A DNA stretch of 64,000 nucleotides from Nonlabens sp. Hel1_33_55 (GCF_900101765.1 NZ_LT627735.1:1116001-1180000); one strand, 5' to 3'; positions 1-10,030 are shown, counted from the first letter of the stretch. Program-made: numbers and translations. The notes: generated by a model not told the origin, from the letters alone.

Positions 1-1
1 T

Positions 2-2992
2 ACAGAATTGGCAACCATTGCTTCGCTGCAAGTAAACGAATCCAATGTGATTTTCTACGATCAAGCAATCGGCGGAACAGCATACGATTCTTCTGATGCA
101 TTAGTAGACGGAGAAGTTTATTTTGCAGCACAAGTTGGGGCAAACGGTTGTGAAAGTGAAACTAGATTAGCCATCACGGTAAATATCGAGGATCTGTTGA
201 CTCCAACAACGAGCCTTATCAATCAAATATTCTGCTCTACAGAATTGGCAACCATTGCTTCGCTGCAAGTAAACGAATCCAATGTGATTTTCTACGATCA
301 AGCCACTGGCGGAACAGCTTACGATTCTACAGATGCATTGATAGATGGAGAAGTTTATTTTGCAACACAAGTTGGAGCAAACGGTTGTGAAAGCGAAACA
401 AGATTAGCCATCACGGTAAACATCGAGGATCTACTGGCTCCAACTACCAACTTAATTAATCAGATATTCTGCTCAACCGGATTGGCAACTGTTGCATCGC
501 TTCAAATAAACGAAACTAACGTGATCTTCTACGATCAAGCAATCGGCGGAACAGCCTACGATTCTAATGATGCTTTGATAGATGGACAAGTTTATTTTGC
601 CGCACAATTTGGAACAAACGGTTGTGAAAGCGAAACTAGATTAGCAATTACTGTGAACATCGAGGATCTACTGACTCCAACAACAAACCTGACTAATCAG
701 ATATTCTGCTCTACAGAATTGGCAACTATTGCTTCCCTTCAAGTAAACGAGTTCAATGTGATCTTTTACGATCAGGCCATCGGTGGATCAACATACGATT
801 CCACGGATGCATTGATAGATGGAGAAGTTTATTTTGCCGCTCAAGTTGGAACCAATGGCTGTGAAAGCGAAACAAGATTAGCCATCATGGTAAACATCGA
901 AGATCTTCTTACTCCAACAACAAACTTGACCAATCAAATATTCTGTTCTACGGAATTGGCAACTATTGCTTCCCTTCAAGTAAATGAGTCTGATGTGATT
1001 TTCTACGATCAGGCCATTGGCGGAACGGCTTACGATTCTACAGATACTTTAATAGATGGAGAAGTTTATTTTGCCGCTCAAATTGGAGCCAACGGTTGTG
1101 AAAGCGAAACAAGGCTTGCCATCACGGTAAACATCGAGGATTTATTGACTCCAACAACTAACTTGACTAATCAATTATTCTGCTCTACAGAATTGGCAAC
1201 CATTGCTTCTTTACAAATAAATGAATCCAATGTGATTTTCTATGATCAGGCAATTGGCGGAACGGCTTACGATTCCACGGATGCATTGATAGATGGCGAA
1301 ATATACTATGCCGCCCAGATTGGAGCCAATGGTTGTGAAAGCGGAACACGATTAGCCATCACGGTAAACATTGAGGATCTACCAACTCCAACAACAAGCC
1401 TAATCAATCAGATTTTCTGCTCTACGGAAGTAGCAACTGTTGCTTCGCTTCAAGTAAATGAGTCCAATGTGATCTTTTATGATCAAGCAATCGGCGGAAC
1501 AGCCTACGATTCTACAGATGCTTTAATAGATGGAGAGGTTTATTTTGCAACACAAGTTGGAGCCAATGGTTGTGAGAGTTCAACGAGGCTTGCCATAACG
1601 GTGAATATTGAAAATATAGCAGCTCCAACAACTAATGCCGCAGAACAAATGTTCTGTTCAATAGATAATGCTACGATTGGTTCGCTTCAAGTAAATGAAT
1701 CCAATGTGATTTTCTACGATCAAGCAATTGGCGGAACAGCCTACGATTCTACAGATGCATTAATGGATGGTGGGATTTATTACGCAGCGCAAGTGAGTTC
1801 CAATGGTTGTGAAAGTGAAACGCGTTTAGCCATTACTGTACGATTAGGAAGCTTGCCAGCTCCTACAACTATGAACGTCAATCAAGAGTTTTGTGAATCT
1901 GATTCTCCAACGATTCTGGACTTACAAGTAAATGAAAGCAATGTATTATTCTATGCTCAACCCGTTGGTGGTGATCCGCTTAGTGGCAATGAGAGTTTAG
2001 AAAATGGTCAGACCTATTACGTAGCATCTGTTTCAAGTGGATCTTGTGAGAGCGATGATAGACTTGCTATTATGGTGAGCGTAAAAGTTGATCCTATGCC
2101 ATCCATTAATTCAGATACTACTGGTGAGGTTTGTATGGGTACAACTGTCACTTATATAACCGAAAGTGGTCACTCAAATTATAACTGGACAGTTAACGGC
2201 GGTGACATTGTAGATGGTGGAACAACTAACGATTCAATGATCAGTGTTCAATGGATGGATGATGAAGAAGGTACGATATCAGTTGCTTATGATGATCCTA
2301 CCTTTTGTAACGGTAGCTCCACCGCATTCCTTGACGTGGACATCATGGTTTGCGCAGATATATCGATCACTAAAACTGTGGACAATGAACGTCCCATGGT
2401 AGGTGAAGCGGTAACGTTTACTATCCAGGTGGAAAATGAAGGTCCTCACCCTTTCAATAATGTACAGGTTATAGATGATATGCCATCAGGATACTCCTTT
2501 ATTGATGCTAATGTTACCATTGGTTCCTATAACTCGTCAACTAATATATGGACGATCAACCAACTGCAACCTAATGCACTGGCCGTCCTGACCATTCGGG
2601 TTAAAGTATTGGGTACTGGTGATTATATGAATCGGGCTTCAGTAATGATATCGAACCCTATCGATATAGCTCCTTCCAATAATACTGCGCAAGCAGGAAC
2701 TGAGCCATTATGTCTCATAGTCTACAACGAGTTCACACCTAACGGAGATGGTATGAACGATCGCTTTGTCATCTCTTGTATCGAGAACTTCCCAGATAAT
2801 GATTTGAAGATTTATAATAAATATGGATCGCTCATCTACACATCCAGAAATTACCAAAATGATTGGGATGGTAGGGCAAACGTTTCAAACGTGGCTGACC
2901 AAGATGAGGTACTACCAGCAGCGACCTATTATTATGTTCTGGATATGAAAGAATTAGGTACCAAAACCGGTTGGGTTTACCTCGCATTGTAG
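2..2992 (+). CDS. Type IX-secreted repeat adhesin, CHU_C C-terminal domain (5' partial)
   Basis: The frame is open at the left window edge, so the N-terminus and signal peptide are missing. About nine 79-residue (237-bp) Ig-like repeats fill the first ~700 residues, each with a FYDQAIGG core, a YFAAQ strand and an NGCES motif; eight are nearly identical and the ninth is divergent. A DUF11-like domain follows at about residues 783-895 (starting ADISITKTVDNE). The gliding-motility-associated C-terminal domain (CHU_C, type B type IX sorting signal) occupies about 902-994, with the hallmark NEFTPNGDGMNDRF. By family knowledge such proteins are exported by the type IX system and displayed or released as adhesins. 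The next two genes, PorP/SprF and an OmpA protein, are its usual partners and follow within 50 bp, suggesting one operon. Confidence 0.9.
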   Translation, partial: TELATIASLQVNESNVIFYDQAIGGTAYDSSDALVDGEVYFAAQVGANGCESETRLAITVNIEDLLTPTTSLINQIFCSTELATIASLQVNESNVIFYDQATGGTAYDSTDALIDGEVYFATQVGANGCESETRLAITVNIEDLLAPTTNLINQIFCSTGLATVASLQINETNVIFYDQAIGGTAYDSNDALIDGQVYFAAQFGTNGCESETRLAITVNIEDLLTPTTNLTNQIFCSTELATIASLQVNEFNVIFYDQAIGGSTYDSTDALIDGEVYFAAQVGTNGCESETRLAIMVNIEDLLTPTTNLTNQIFCSTELATIASLQVNESDVIFYDQAIGGTAYDSTDTLIDGEVYFAAQIGANGCESETRLAITVNIEDLLTPTTNLTNQLFCSTELATIASLQINESNVIFYDQAIGGTAYDSTDALIDGEIYYAAQIGANGCESGTRLAITVNIEDLPTPTTSLINQIFCSTEVATVASLQVNESNVIFYDQAIGGTAYDSTDALIDGEVYFATQVGANGCESSTRLAITVNIENIAAPTTNAAEQMFCSIDNATIGSLQVNESNVIFYDQAIGGTAYDSTDALMDGGIYYAAQVSSNGCESETRLAITVRLGSLPAPTTMNVNQEFCESDSPTILDLQVNESNVLFYAQPVGGDPLSGNESLENGQTYYVASVSSGSCESDDRLAIMVSVKVDPMPSINSDTTGEVCMGTTVTYITESGHSNYNWTVNGGDIVDGGTTNDSMISVQWMDDEEGTISVAYDDPTFCNGSSTAFLDVDIMVCADISITKTVDNERPMVGEAVTFTIQVENEGPHPFNNVQVIDDMPSGYSFIDANVTIGSYNSSTNIWTINQLQPNALAVLTIRVKVLGTGDYMNRASVMISNPIDIAPSNNTAQAGTEPLCLIVYNEFTPNGDGMNDRFVISCIENFPDNDLKIYNKYGSLIYTSRNYQNDWDGRANVSNVADQDEVLPAATYYYVLDMKELGTKTGWVYLAL

Positions 2993-3037
2993 CGCCTTTA
3001 TCATCACTTGCTTACTCATTTTAAAATACTAAACGTT

Positions 3038-3994
3038 ATGAAATCAAGACTCATAGAGGTGGCTCATCGTTGCCTAGAAAATAGGAATTATGTTTTAATG
3101 TTGATGTTTCTCGCTTTCGCGAAAAGCGGTATAGCACAGCAGGAACCGCAATACACACAGTATATGTACAACCCTTCAATCATTAATCCAGCCTACTCTG
3201 GATCTACTGGGACGCTGGATTTGTTTGCTGCCTACAGAAACCAGTGGACTGGCCTGGACGGTGCGCCTGAAACCCAAACTTTGGGAGTCAATAAACCTCT
3301 GTACAATGAGCGAATGGGAATAGGTCTCAACATACAGAATGAAACTTTGGGACCCGTTAAGGAATTCAATGCTGTTGTAAATTTCTCTTACAATATCGAC
3401 CTGAATTATAATACGAAACTGGCTTTTGGGGTCAGCGGTGGAATTGATAATTATGACGTTGATTTCTCGAGAGGAACTTTTCAGGATGGCAATGATCCCA
3501 TCTTATCAAACAACATCGATAACCGATTCTCTGCCATAATTGGTGCTGGTGCCTACGTTTATAGTGATTCATGGTACGCTGGTGTATCTGTTCCAGATTT
3601 CTTTACTAATGAGTTATACAATGGCGTTGAAAATTCCATAGCGACAGAAGAGCTGCAACTATACTTGATGGGTGGTTATGTTTTTGAACTCAACCCTAAT
3701 TTGAAATTCAAACCCACGGTTCTGGCTAAATATCAAAAGGAATACCCGTTAGTGGTTGACATATCTGCTAACTTTTTGATTCAGGATGTTATTAATGTGG
3801 GTGCCTCGTATAGATATGATGATGCCGTGAGTGCCCTGGCAGGAATTCACATATTTGATGGCTTTTTTGCTGGCTATTCCTATGATTACACGGTCACCGG
3901 ATTATCAAGCTATAATGATGGTAGTCATGAAATTGTGCTAAGATACACGCTACCTCAAAGGTCAGAAAAAGTCAATTCTCCACGTTTCTTTTAA
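3038..3994 (+). CDS. PorP/SprF family type IX secretion outer-membrane protein
   Basis: The mature N-terminus carries the PorP/SprF hallmark PQYTQYMYNPSIINPAYSGS, followed by a beta-strand-rich barrel-like body that ends at a C-terminal RYTLPQR segment. The ATG at 3038 is preferred over the TTG thirty bases upstream. The signal peptide is long, with its hydrophobic part (LMLMFLAFAKSGIA) about twenty residues in and likely cleavage before QQEPQ. SprF-like proteins usually pair with one adhesin and help it cross or attach to the outer membrane, so the adhesin just upstream is the likely partner. A near-copy of the genome's recurrent palindrome lies in the signal peptide coding sequence (3112-3128). 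Confidence 0.9.
   Translation: MKSRLIEVAHRCLENRNYVLMLMFLAFAKSGIAQQEPQYTQYMYNPSIINPAYSGSTGTLDLFAAYRNQWTGLDGAPETQTLGVNKPLYNERMGIGLNIQNETLGPVKEFNAVVNFSYNIDLNYNTKLAFGVSGGIDNYDVDFSRGTFQDGNDPILSNNIDNRFSAIIGAGAYVYSDSWYAGVSVPDFFTNELYNGVENSIATEELQLYLMGGYVFELNPNLKFKPTVLAKYQKEYPLVVDISANFLIQDVINVGASYRYDDAVSALAGIHIFDGFFAGYSYDYTVTGLSSYNDGSHEIVLRYTLPQRSEKVNSPRFF
3112..3128. repeat. Recurrent palindrome, imperfect copy (one extra A)
   Basis: CGCTTTCGCGAAAAGCG, inside the signal-peptide codons of the PorP/SprF gene; here it encodes AFAKS. Confidence 0.7.
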
Positions 3995-4003
3995 AACAGC
4001 GCC

Positions 4004-5917
4004 ATGAAAAGAATATTTACAATATTAATAGTGTTCGCCATAACAAGTTCTTACGGGCAAAATATAAAAAAGGCAAACAGCTTGTTCGAGAAAAACTCAT
4101 TGGTCAAGGCTGCAGAAGCTTATAATGAGATCATAGAAAAGGACAAATCACTTCCTAAAGAGGTCTTTTCAAATGCTGCGCTAGCTAATTATGAAGTTGG
4201 TAATTATAGAAGCTCTGCTTCTATTTATTCTCAAATGAAAGCTCAAAATTATTCTTTATCGGATTCTGAAATCTTCAATTACGTGAGGTCTCTAAGAGGC
4301 GTACGAGAATATGAAAAAGCAGATCTCGTGTATCGCGAATTTCTACAAAATAGTGGTGCCGTATCAAAACTAGCCGCCTATGAGCGTGAAAAAAGAGCAT
4401 TTGACTCTGTCTTCAATCTGGAAGATGATAATAAGGTGTTGCTGAAAAATTTAGAAATCAATACCAATTATGCAGAGTTTTCTCCAGTAAATCATCAAGG
4501 CAATTTGATTTTTTCCTCATCAAGACCTGGAGCCGCCAAAGCTTTATATGAAAGAACGGAGCAACCCTATTTAAGTTTATACACTGTATCTGTCAATAAT
4601 ATGTACGATTCAGAAAGTGTCCGCTTATTATCAGACAACTTGAATTCTGACCTTCACGATGCTACCATTGCCTTTAGTCCTGAGAGTGATGTTATATACT
4701 TCAGCTCTAATGAGAGTTCTAAAAACCTTGAGAAAAATCAAGAATCCAATTTTGATCTCTACAAAGCACGATGGGTCAATAATGAGGTTATTAATCGCGA
4801 AAAATTACACTTCAACAACAGCACCTCTTCTGCTGGGCATCCATTTGTTAATGCAGATGGAACGATGTTGTTCTTTGCTTCTGACATGCCTGATGGCTAT
4901 GGTGGTGCAGATATTTATTACTGCAAGATTTATGAAGACGGAATGATATCAGATCCCATCAATGCTGGTGAACTCATTAATTCATATGGTGATGACTTCA
5001 CTCCTTTCATGACTAAGGATGGTGATTTCTATTTCGCCTCTGACGGTCATGTAGGTTACGGTGGCTTGGATATTTTTAAAGCAGATTTCGATTCAGAAAA
5101 TAAATCATTTTCTCAATTGGTTAATCTTGGTGCTTCCTACAACACCAGCTACGATGATTTTTCTTTTACTTTAAATAATACAAAAGGATATCTAGCTTCC
5201 AACCGACCTGGCGGTAAAGGAGATGATGACATTTATGAGTTTGAAATTCAAAAAGAAGAATGCTCTCAAATGATTCAGGGAACTGTTTATGATTTGCAGA
5301 GCAAAGCTGTCTTACCACGAACAATGATTTTTGTAACTGATGAAAATGGTACATCTGTCGCTAGTACGTTTACAGATGACATGGGGAAATATACGTTAAG
5401 CACAGCCTGCACGCCGCCATATAAAGTTACGGCCTCCATTATGGAGTATTTTGTAAAATCAAAAACACTGGAAATTAGCGATGGCAAACCCATTGAGAAT
5501 GTGGATTTCTTTCTGGAGCAACCTAAGAAAATGATTGTTACCAATAAGGATGGAGAAAAACAATTAAAGCTAGATCCTATTTATTTTGAATATGATAAAG
5601 CCACCATTGCTAAAGAATCAAAACCTGTCTTAGATAAAGTTGTTGAATTTTTAAACTTCTATCCTGATATACAGATCAGAATTGAATCTCACACAGACTC
5701 CAGAGGCTCTGATTTATACAATCTTAAACTATCGAAAGAACGCGCTACATCGACCTTAAACTATTTAACTTCTCGAGGAATAGATAAACGGCAAATAATA
5801 AGTGCTGATGGTTATGGTGAATACAGACCTCTAAAACCATGTGATGAATCTAGTGTCTGTAGCGACTCAGACTATGATATGAACAGAAGGTCAGCCTTCA
5901 TAGTAATAAATAACTAA
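4004..5917 (+). CDS. OmpA-family protein with PD40 beta-propeller (type IX cluster)
   Basis: 637 residues with a short signal peptide (MKRIFTILIVFAITSSYGQ). A TPR-like helical region spans about 20-130. PD40/WD40-like beta-propeller repeats follow at about 150-410 (IFSSSRPG, YFSSNE, FFASDMPDGYGGADIYY, YFASDGHVGYGGLDIF, YLASNRPGGKGDDDIYEF). A carboxypeptidase-regulatory-like fold lies at about 420-500. The C-terminal OmpA domain (about 515-637) has the peptidoglycan-binding pattern ESHTDSRGSDLYNLKLSKERA. The protein is expected in the periplasm or outer membrane, anchoring to peptidoglycan. It starts 9 bp after the PorP gene, completing the adhesin-PorP-OmpA triad common in Bacteroidota. Confidence 0.92.
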   Translation: MKRIFTILIVFAITSSYGQNIKKANSLFEKNSLVKAAEAYNEIIEKDKSLPKEVFSNAALANYEVGNYRSSASIYSQMKAQNYSLSDSEIFNYVRSLRGVREYEKADLVYREFLQNSGAVSKLAAYEREKRAFDSVFNLEDDNKVLLKNLEINTNYAEFSPVNHQGNLIFSSSRPGAAKALYERTEQPYLSLYTVSVNNMYDSESVRLLSDNLNSDLHDATIAFSPESDVIYFSSNESSKNLEKNQESNFDLYKARWVNNEVINREKLHFNNSTSSAGHPFVNADGTMLFFASDMPDGYGGADIYYCKIYEDGMISDPINAGELINSYGDDFTPFMTKDGDFYFASDGHVGYGGLDIFKADFDSENKSFSQLVNLGASYNTSYDDFSFTLNNTKGYLASNRPGGKGDDDIYEFEIQKEECSQMIQGTVYDLQSKAVLPRTMIFVTDENGTSVASTFTDDMGKYTLSTACTPPYKVTASIMEYFVKSKTLEISDGKPIENVDFFLEQPKKMIVTNKDGEKQLKLDPIYFEYDKATIAKESKPVLDKVVEFLNFYPDIQIRIESHTDSRGSDLYNLKLSKERATSTLNYLTSRGIDKRQIISADGYGEYRPLKPCDESSVCSDSDYDMNRRSAFIVINN

Positions 5918-6049
5918 TGAAAGTTAACAGAAAAAATAATGTAAGAAAAATACTTAACATTTGTGAAATATATGAGATATATGTAAATTCAAGCTAAAAT
6001 CAAGTCCCTGGTGATTTTTAAACCCTATTAACAGTGAAATACGACAAGT

Positions 6050-6745
6050 ATGTGTCTAAAGGTTATAAAATCAGATCTCAAGAAAGAACTACCCACTGGG
6101 TTTGGAAAATTACTCATGCACTCCAGTGATGAGAAAAATTCAATAAAATCTTACAAAGAGTTTAATTCATTAATTAGTATGAATGAAGTGTTTATTAATC
6201 CTGGTTCAGGTATTTTGCCGTATGAGATTAAAAACATTTTCAAATTAGTAATTCCGCTACAAGGAGTTTGTGCAGAACGATTGAATAATCAAGACTCTAC
6301 TCAGGTTTCCGTTGGAGAAGTTCAAATGATCAAATATCCAGATGTCGCTTTTAAAATGGAGTATAATCCAAATAATGAGAAGGCGCTAAATTATTTAATA
6401 CTTGAATTTGACTATAAACGTTCCAATTCAAAGTACAAATCAGAAATTTTCAATTTAGAATACAAAAGTCAAAATTTCAATAAGATACTTAGTGCTCCTA
6501 TAGATGAGGATGAGAATACTACAATCACACTTAAGGCTGGTAATTTTAAAAAGGATGCCGTGGATGATTTAGTAACTAATAATAATGCCAAAGCAAGGAT
6601 TGTATATGTGATCAATGGGTCGATAAGCCTTACTAATACTGATAAAATACTCGCGAAATCAGACTCCATATTCTATTCAAAAAAGAAACAATTGGGCTTT
6701 AAAGCACAAGAAGATTCAAATTTATTAATGATTGAAATATCCTAA
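6050..6745 (+). CDS. Pirin-like/bicupin protein (tentative)
   Basis: 231 residues without signal peptide or membrane segment. Two beta-rich halves are visible. The first has a cupin-like stretch (EVFINPGSGILPYEIKNIFKLVIPLQG) and the second another (ARIVYVINGSISLTNTDKILAKSDSIFY), resembling the bicupin layout of pirin-related proteins. The usual metal-binding histidines of pirin are not evident, so it may be a degenerate or non-catalytic member. It stands alone, about 130 bp after the OmpA gene. Function unknown. Confidence 0.5.
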   Translation: MCLKVIKSDLKKELPTGFGKLLMHSSDEKNSIKSYKEFNSLISMNEVFINPGSGILPYEIKNIFKLVIPLQGVCAERLNNQDSTQVSVGEVQMIKYPDVAFKMEYNPNNEKALNYLILEFDYKRSNSKYKSEIFNLEYKSQNFNKILSAPIDEDENTTITLKAGNFKKDAVDDLVTNNNAKARIVYVINGSISLTNTDKILAKSDSIFYSKKKQLGFKAQEDSNLLMIEIS

Positions 6746-6801
6746 AGATTTAAACAAATAACATAATTTTTTTCTAAGGAAAAATCTCAAATGCTCTACC
6801 T

Positions 6802-7218
6802 ATGAGATTACCAACCATGTCCATTTATTGCTTTCTGTATCCCATTATGACGATGGCTGCCTTTCTGTTTTGGCTATTGAATTTCAGTACAGATTACTAT
6901 GAACATTATGAGACTCCGCTACTTTTAAGCTATTCGCTACTCGTGATTCTTATCATAGAATTACCTATTACTACCATTTTTAGAAAACAATGTCAGACCG
7001 CTCGATGTGTTTGGGTAATCGCCGCTTGTAGGTTAATAATGTTTGAATTGATTTTGTTTTTGATGAGCGGTAATGCATCAATCCTTGATGCCATAGAATC
7101 ACCTATCATCAAAAATGTTGAACTAGCATTTTCCATGGCTTCCATCGTTTCTATAGTGGTAACAGCATCACTTATGCATTTGAGCTTAGTCAGAAAGCCA
7201 GTCAATGAGTTAATTTAA
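6802..7218 (+). CDS. Small four-helix membrane protein, unknown function
   Basis: 138 residues with four predicted membrane segments (about 5-27, 38-60, 70-90, 105-130) and few charged residues. I do not recognise a family. It lies 56 bp after the cupin-like gene in the same direction and is followed by a copy of the recurrent palindrome. Confidence 0.65.
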   Translation: MRLPTMSIYCFLYPIMTMAAFLFWLLNFSTDYYEHYETPLLLSYSLLVILIIELPITTIFRKQCQTARCVWVIAACRLIMFELILFLMSGNASILDAIESPIIKNVELAFSMASIVSIVVTASLMHLSLVRKPVNELI

Positions 7219-7231
7219 TTTGTAGTTAGTC

Positions 7232-7247
7232 CGCTTTCGCGAAAGCG
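7232..7247. repeat. Recurrent palindrome CGCTTTCGCGAAAGCG
   Basis: Perfect 16-bp copy in the spacer just after the small membrane protein gene. Confidence 0.9.
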
Positions 7248-7310
7248 TATTCACATCAATCCTCACTTTAAGCATATTACTTTAATGACTATGACTTAAT
7301 TTAGAGGACT

Positions 7311-8549
7311 ATGAAAAAAATATTTGTTCTCCTATTATTTTTTGCCACCGCTTTACAAGCCCAGACTCTATTGGTTCCAGATCAAGTTTTTGATGGAACT
7401 GAACTGCATAAAAACTGGGTAGTTCTAGTAAATGGTAACTTAATTGAAAGCGCAGGTTTGCGATCTAACCTGCAGATCCCATCAGGTACAAAGGAAATTA
7501 GTCTTGAAGGAATGACATTGATGCCGGGATTGATTGAAGGGCATTCCCATATATTATTGCATCCATACAATGAGACTTCATGGAACGATCAAGTGCTCAA
7601 GGAATCACCAGTAGAACGATCTATTAGAGCTGTCAATCATTTGAAATCATCGCTTATGGCAGGTGTGACCACCATGCGCGATTTGGGATCAGAAGGTGCT
7701 AGCTATAGCGATGTTTATATCAAGAAAAGCGTTGATCAAAATATAATTGACGGTCCGCGGCTGCTCGTTGCTGGGCCAGCTATTGTTGCTACCGGCGCTT
7801 ATGGTCCCAAAGGCTTTCACGACGGCGTCACGGTACCTTTAGGCGCAGAGGAAGCAAGCGGTAATGATGTCATCGCGACGGTAAGAAAGCAAATAGGCAA
7901 CGGTGCAGACTTCATTAAAATCTATGCCGATTATCGCTGGCAATCTGGCGCACCATCGCAACCCACTTTTTCGCTGGAAGAAATTAAATCGATGGTAGAA
8001 ACCGCAGAAAGCGCTGGAACCTATGCCGTGGCTCATGCCAGCACTCCAGAAGGAATGCGTCGAGCAATTCTGGGCGGCGTTGAAACCATCGAGCACGGTG
8101 ATAATGCCACGCCAGAAATCTATGAGCTCATGAAACAGAACAATGTGGCTTTGTGCCCAACACTAGCCGCAGGAGAAGCAATCACGAGATATGGTGGCTG
8201 GAATACAACAGATCCAGAACCAGAACGAATCAAAAACAAACGCCGCTCGTTTAAAAAAGCCTTAGATAGTGGCGTTACCATCGCCTTTGGCGGTGATGTT
8301 GGCGTTTTCCCTCATGGCGAGAATTATCGTGAATTAGAATTGATGGTGGATTATGGAATGAAGCCACTAGATGCGCTCAAAGCGGCCACATCAGGCAACG
8401 CACAGGTTTTTCATTTATCAAATCTTGGTAACATTAAAAAAGGCTCCCTAGCCGATTTGATAGCCGTTAAAGGTGATCCAACGATAGACATTACCCTAAT
8501 GCGAGAAGTCAATTTTGTAATGAAAGATGGTGTTATTTATAAGCAATAA
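7311..8549 (+). CDS. Exported amidohydrolase-family metal-dependent hydrolase
   Basis: 412 residues with a signal peptide (MKKIFVLLLFFATALQAQ). The amidohydrolase metal site is complete: H78-S-H80 after strand 1, K203 (FIKIYAD, candidate carboxylated lysine), H242 (VAHAS), H262 (EHGD) and D329 (FGGDVG). The C-terminus has the usual small beta sandwich (GSLADLIAVKGDP). Layout and length match imidazolonepropionase-like or Xaa-Pro dipeptidase-like members of the family that hydrolyse peptides or cyclic amides outside the cytoplasm. The substrate cannot be read from sequence. It appears to be a single-gene unit. Confidence 0.88.
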   Translation: MKKIFVLLLFFATALQAQTLLVPDQVFDGTELHKNWVVLVNGNLIESAGLRSNLQIPSGTKEISLEGMTLMPGLIEGHSHILLHPYNETSWNDQVLKESPVERSIRAVNHLKSSLMAGVTTMRDLGSEGASYSDVYIKKSVDQNIIDGPRLLVAGPAIVATGAYGPKGFHDGVTVPLGAEEASGNDVIATVRKQIGNGADFIKIYADYRWQSGAPSQPTFSLEEIKSMVETAESAGTYAVAHASTPEGMRRAILGGVETIEHGDNATPEIYELMKQNNVALCPTLAAGEAITRYGGWNTTDPEPERIKNKRRSFKKALDSGVTIAFGGDVGVFPHGENYRELELMVDYGMKPLDALKAATSGNAQVFHLSNLGNIKKGSLADLIAVKGDPTIDITLMREVNFVMKDGVIYKQ

Positions 8550-8662
8550 CTCTTGAGTTTAACTTGTTCTGATAAAAGTGCTATCATTATAAGATAAAGA
8601 TGATCCTGACCTTGGAGTTAAAATTGCGATGCCTTTAAACCTTATGGCTCTAAACGAACTCT

Positions 8663-8670
8663 TATCTTTG
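8663..8670 (+). promoter_or_regulatory. Candidate Bacteroidota -7 element TATCTTTG
   Basis: The octamer fits TAnnTTTG and lies 19 bp before the DUF1456 ATG. The -33 position has only TTA (8642-8644, 18-bp spacer) rather than TTG, so support is modest. Confidence 0.35.
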
Positions 8671-8689
8671 CCTTTTCTAGATATATTCC

Positions 8690-9193
8690 ATGGATAACAA
8701 CGACATTCTTAGAAGACTGCGCTACATACTCAACTTAAGTGATGATGCAATGATGGACATGTATGCCAAAGGTGGTGAGCCTGTCTCCAGAGCTGAAGTG
8801 AGCGATTGGCTTAAAAAAGAAGAGGACGAAGCGTTTGATGTAGTCATAGACGAGAATCTAGCAACCTTTCTTAATGGCGTGATCGTAAATTACCGTGGCA
8901 AGAAAGATGGACAAACACCGGTAGCAGAGGTGGTACTAGATAACAACATCATCTTGCGCAAACTTAAAATCGCCTTCAATTTCAAGTCAGAAGAGATCGT
9001 TTATATCATGAAATTAGGTGGCCAGAAGGTGAGCGCCACAGAGTTAAGCGCATTCTTCCGCAATCCTAAGCATTCAAAATATATGGCGCTTAATGATCAA
9101 TATTTGCGCAATTTTTTGAATGGCTTCCAGAAACAACGCGATGCCCAGCGACATAAATTAGAACAAGACAAATTGGGTAATCTAAATTCTTAA
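8690..9193 (+). CDS. DUF1456 (YehS-like) protein
   Basis: 167 residues made of two copies of the DUF1456 helical module: NNDILRRLRYILNLSDDAMMDMYAKGG at the N-terminus and DNNIILRKLKIAFNFKSEEIVYIMKLGG in the second half. Each is followed by a tryptophan- or phenylalanine-containing helix and an FLNG turn. Length matches YehS of enterobacteria. No catalytic motif is known for this family and the function is unknown. Likely cytoplasmic. Confidence 0.9.
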   Translation: MDNNDILRRLRYILNLSDDAMMDMYAKGGEPVSRAEVSDWLKKEEDEAFDVVIDENLATFLNGVIVNYRGKKDGQTPVAEVVLDNNIILRKLKIAFNFKSEEIVYIMKLGGQKVSATELSAFFRNPKHSKYMALNDQYLRNFLNGFQKQRDAQRHKLEQDKLGNLNS

Positions 9194-9229
9194 AACCTTA
9201 AGAGTAAAAAGTCACGGCACCTGCTATTT

Positions 9230-10030
9230 TTGGTAGAAAATTACCACGTGTTATACATACTTCCATTACTAATTCTAGCAGCGGCAGCGCTGTATTTTTT
9301 CGTGTTCCGGTCTCCTGATGCACGTACAGATACACATCCAGACACGTGGCATCCCATTCTAATTAAACATGTTGCTTTCTATGCAAACCTCAATTCGAGA
9401 GCCCAGCGCAGATTTCGCAGTAGAATGTTGCTTTTCCTTGAAGAAACCTATGTAGAAGCCGTTGGTTTTGAGCTGGAAGAATTGGATACTGTTTTGGTCG
9501 CCGCCAGCGCAGTGATTCCCGTGTTTAAATTTAAGGAATGGCACTATGAAAATTTAAGTGGCGTGGTCTTGTATCCTGATAATTTTAATGAAGATATGGA
9601 CTTTGATGAGAATCATCCAGACCGCATGATAGGTGGCTTGGTAGGAAACGGTCGTTATGAAAACCAGATGATTCTATCGCGATCTTCATTGCATCTGGGT
9701 TTTGATAACACCAGCGACAAGAACAATACAGGAATTCACGAGTTCGTCCATTTAATTGACAAAGTAGATGGTGAGACTGATGGCGTTCCAGAGCGATTGA
9801 TGGAGAAATCATTTGTCCTGCCGTGGATCAATTTGATGCATCAGGAAATGGAGGCGATTGACAAGAATAAATCTGACATTAGAAAATATGGCGGTACTAA
9901 CCAAGCCGAATTCTTTGCGGTTGCTGCAGAATACTTTTTCTCTAGACCCAAACTCATGAAACGCAAACATCCTGAGCTCTACAAGATGCTGATGATGTGT
10001 TTTGATCCGCGTCAGAAAAAGTCTGCATAA
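9230..10030 (+). CDS. MtfA-like zinc peptidase (M90 family) with N-terminal membrane anchor
   Basis: About 266 residues with an N-terminal hydrophobic helix (YILPLLILAAAALYFFVF). The catalytic motif is H170-E-F-V-H174 (GIHEFVHLIDK), with a downstream glutamate in the NQAEFFAVAAEYFF helix as the likely third zinc ligand. Conserved blocks such as VAASAVIPVFKF and NFSGVVLYP-like (LSGVVLYPDNF) match MtfA, which in E. coli acts on the Mlc regulator. No ATG precedes the anchor: the start must be TTG (9230) or GTG (9248), so the exact N-terminus is uncertain. An anchored MtfA is a variation from the soluble enterobacterial protein. Confidence 0.85.
   Translation: MVENYHVLYILPLLILAAAALYFFVFRSPDARTDTHPDTWHPILIKHVAFYANLNSRAQRRFRSRMLLFLEETYVEAVGFELEELDTVLVAASAVIPVFKFKEWHYENLSGVVLYPDNFNEDMDFDENHPDRMIGGLVGNGRYENQMILSRSSLHLGFDNTSDKNNTGIHEFVHLIDKVDGETDGVPERLMEKSFVLPWINLMHQEMEAIDKNKSDIRKYGGTNQAEFFAVAAEYFFSRPKLMKRKHPELYKMLMMCFDPRQKKSA

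Noticed and set aside
1..2080. CRISPR array
   Set aside because: The 237-bp units are coding, contiguous and without unique spacers. No cas genes are in the window.
7232..7247. Palindrome as a transcription terminator
   Set aside because: No T-run follows, and it is equally common inside coding sequences.
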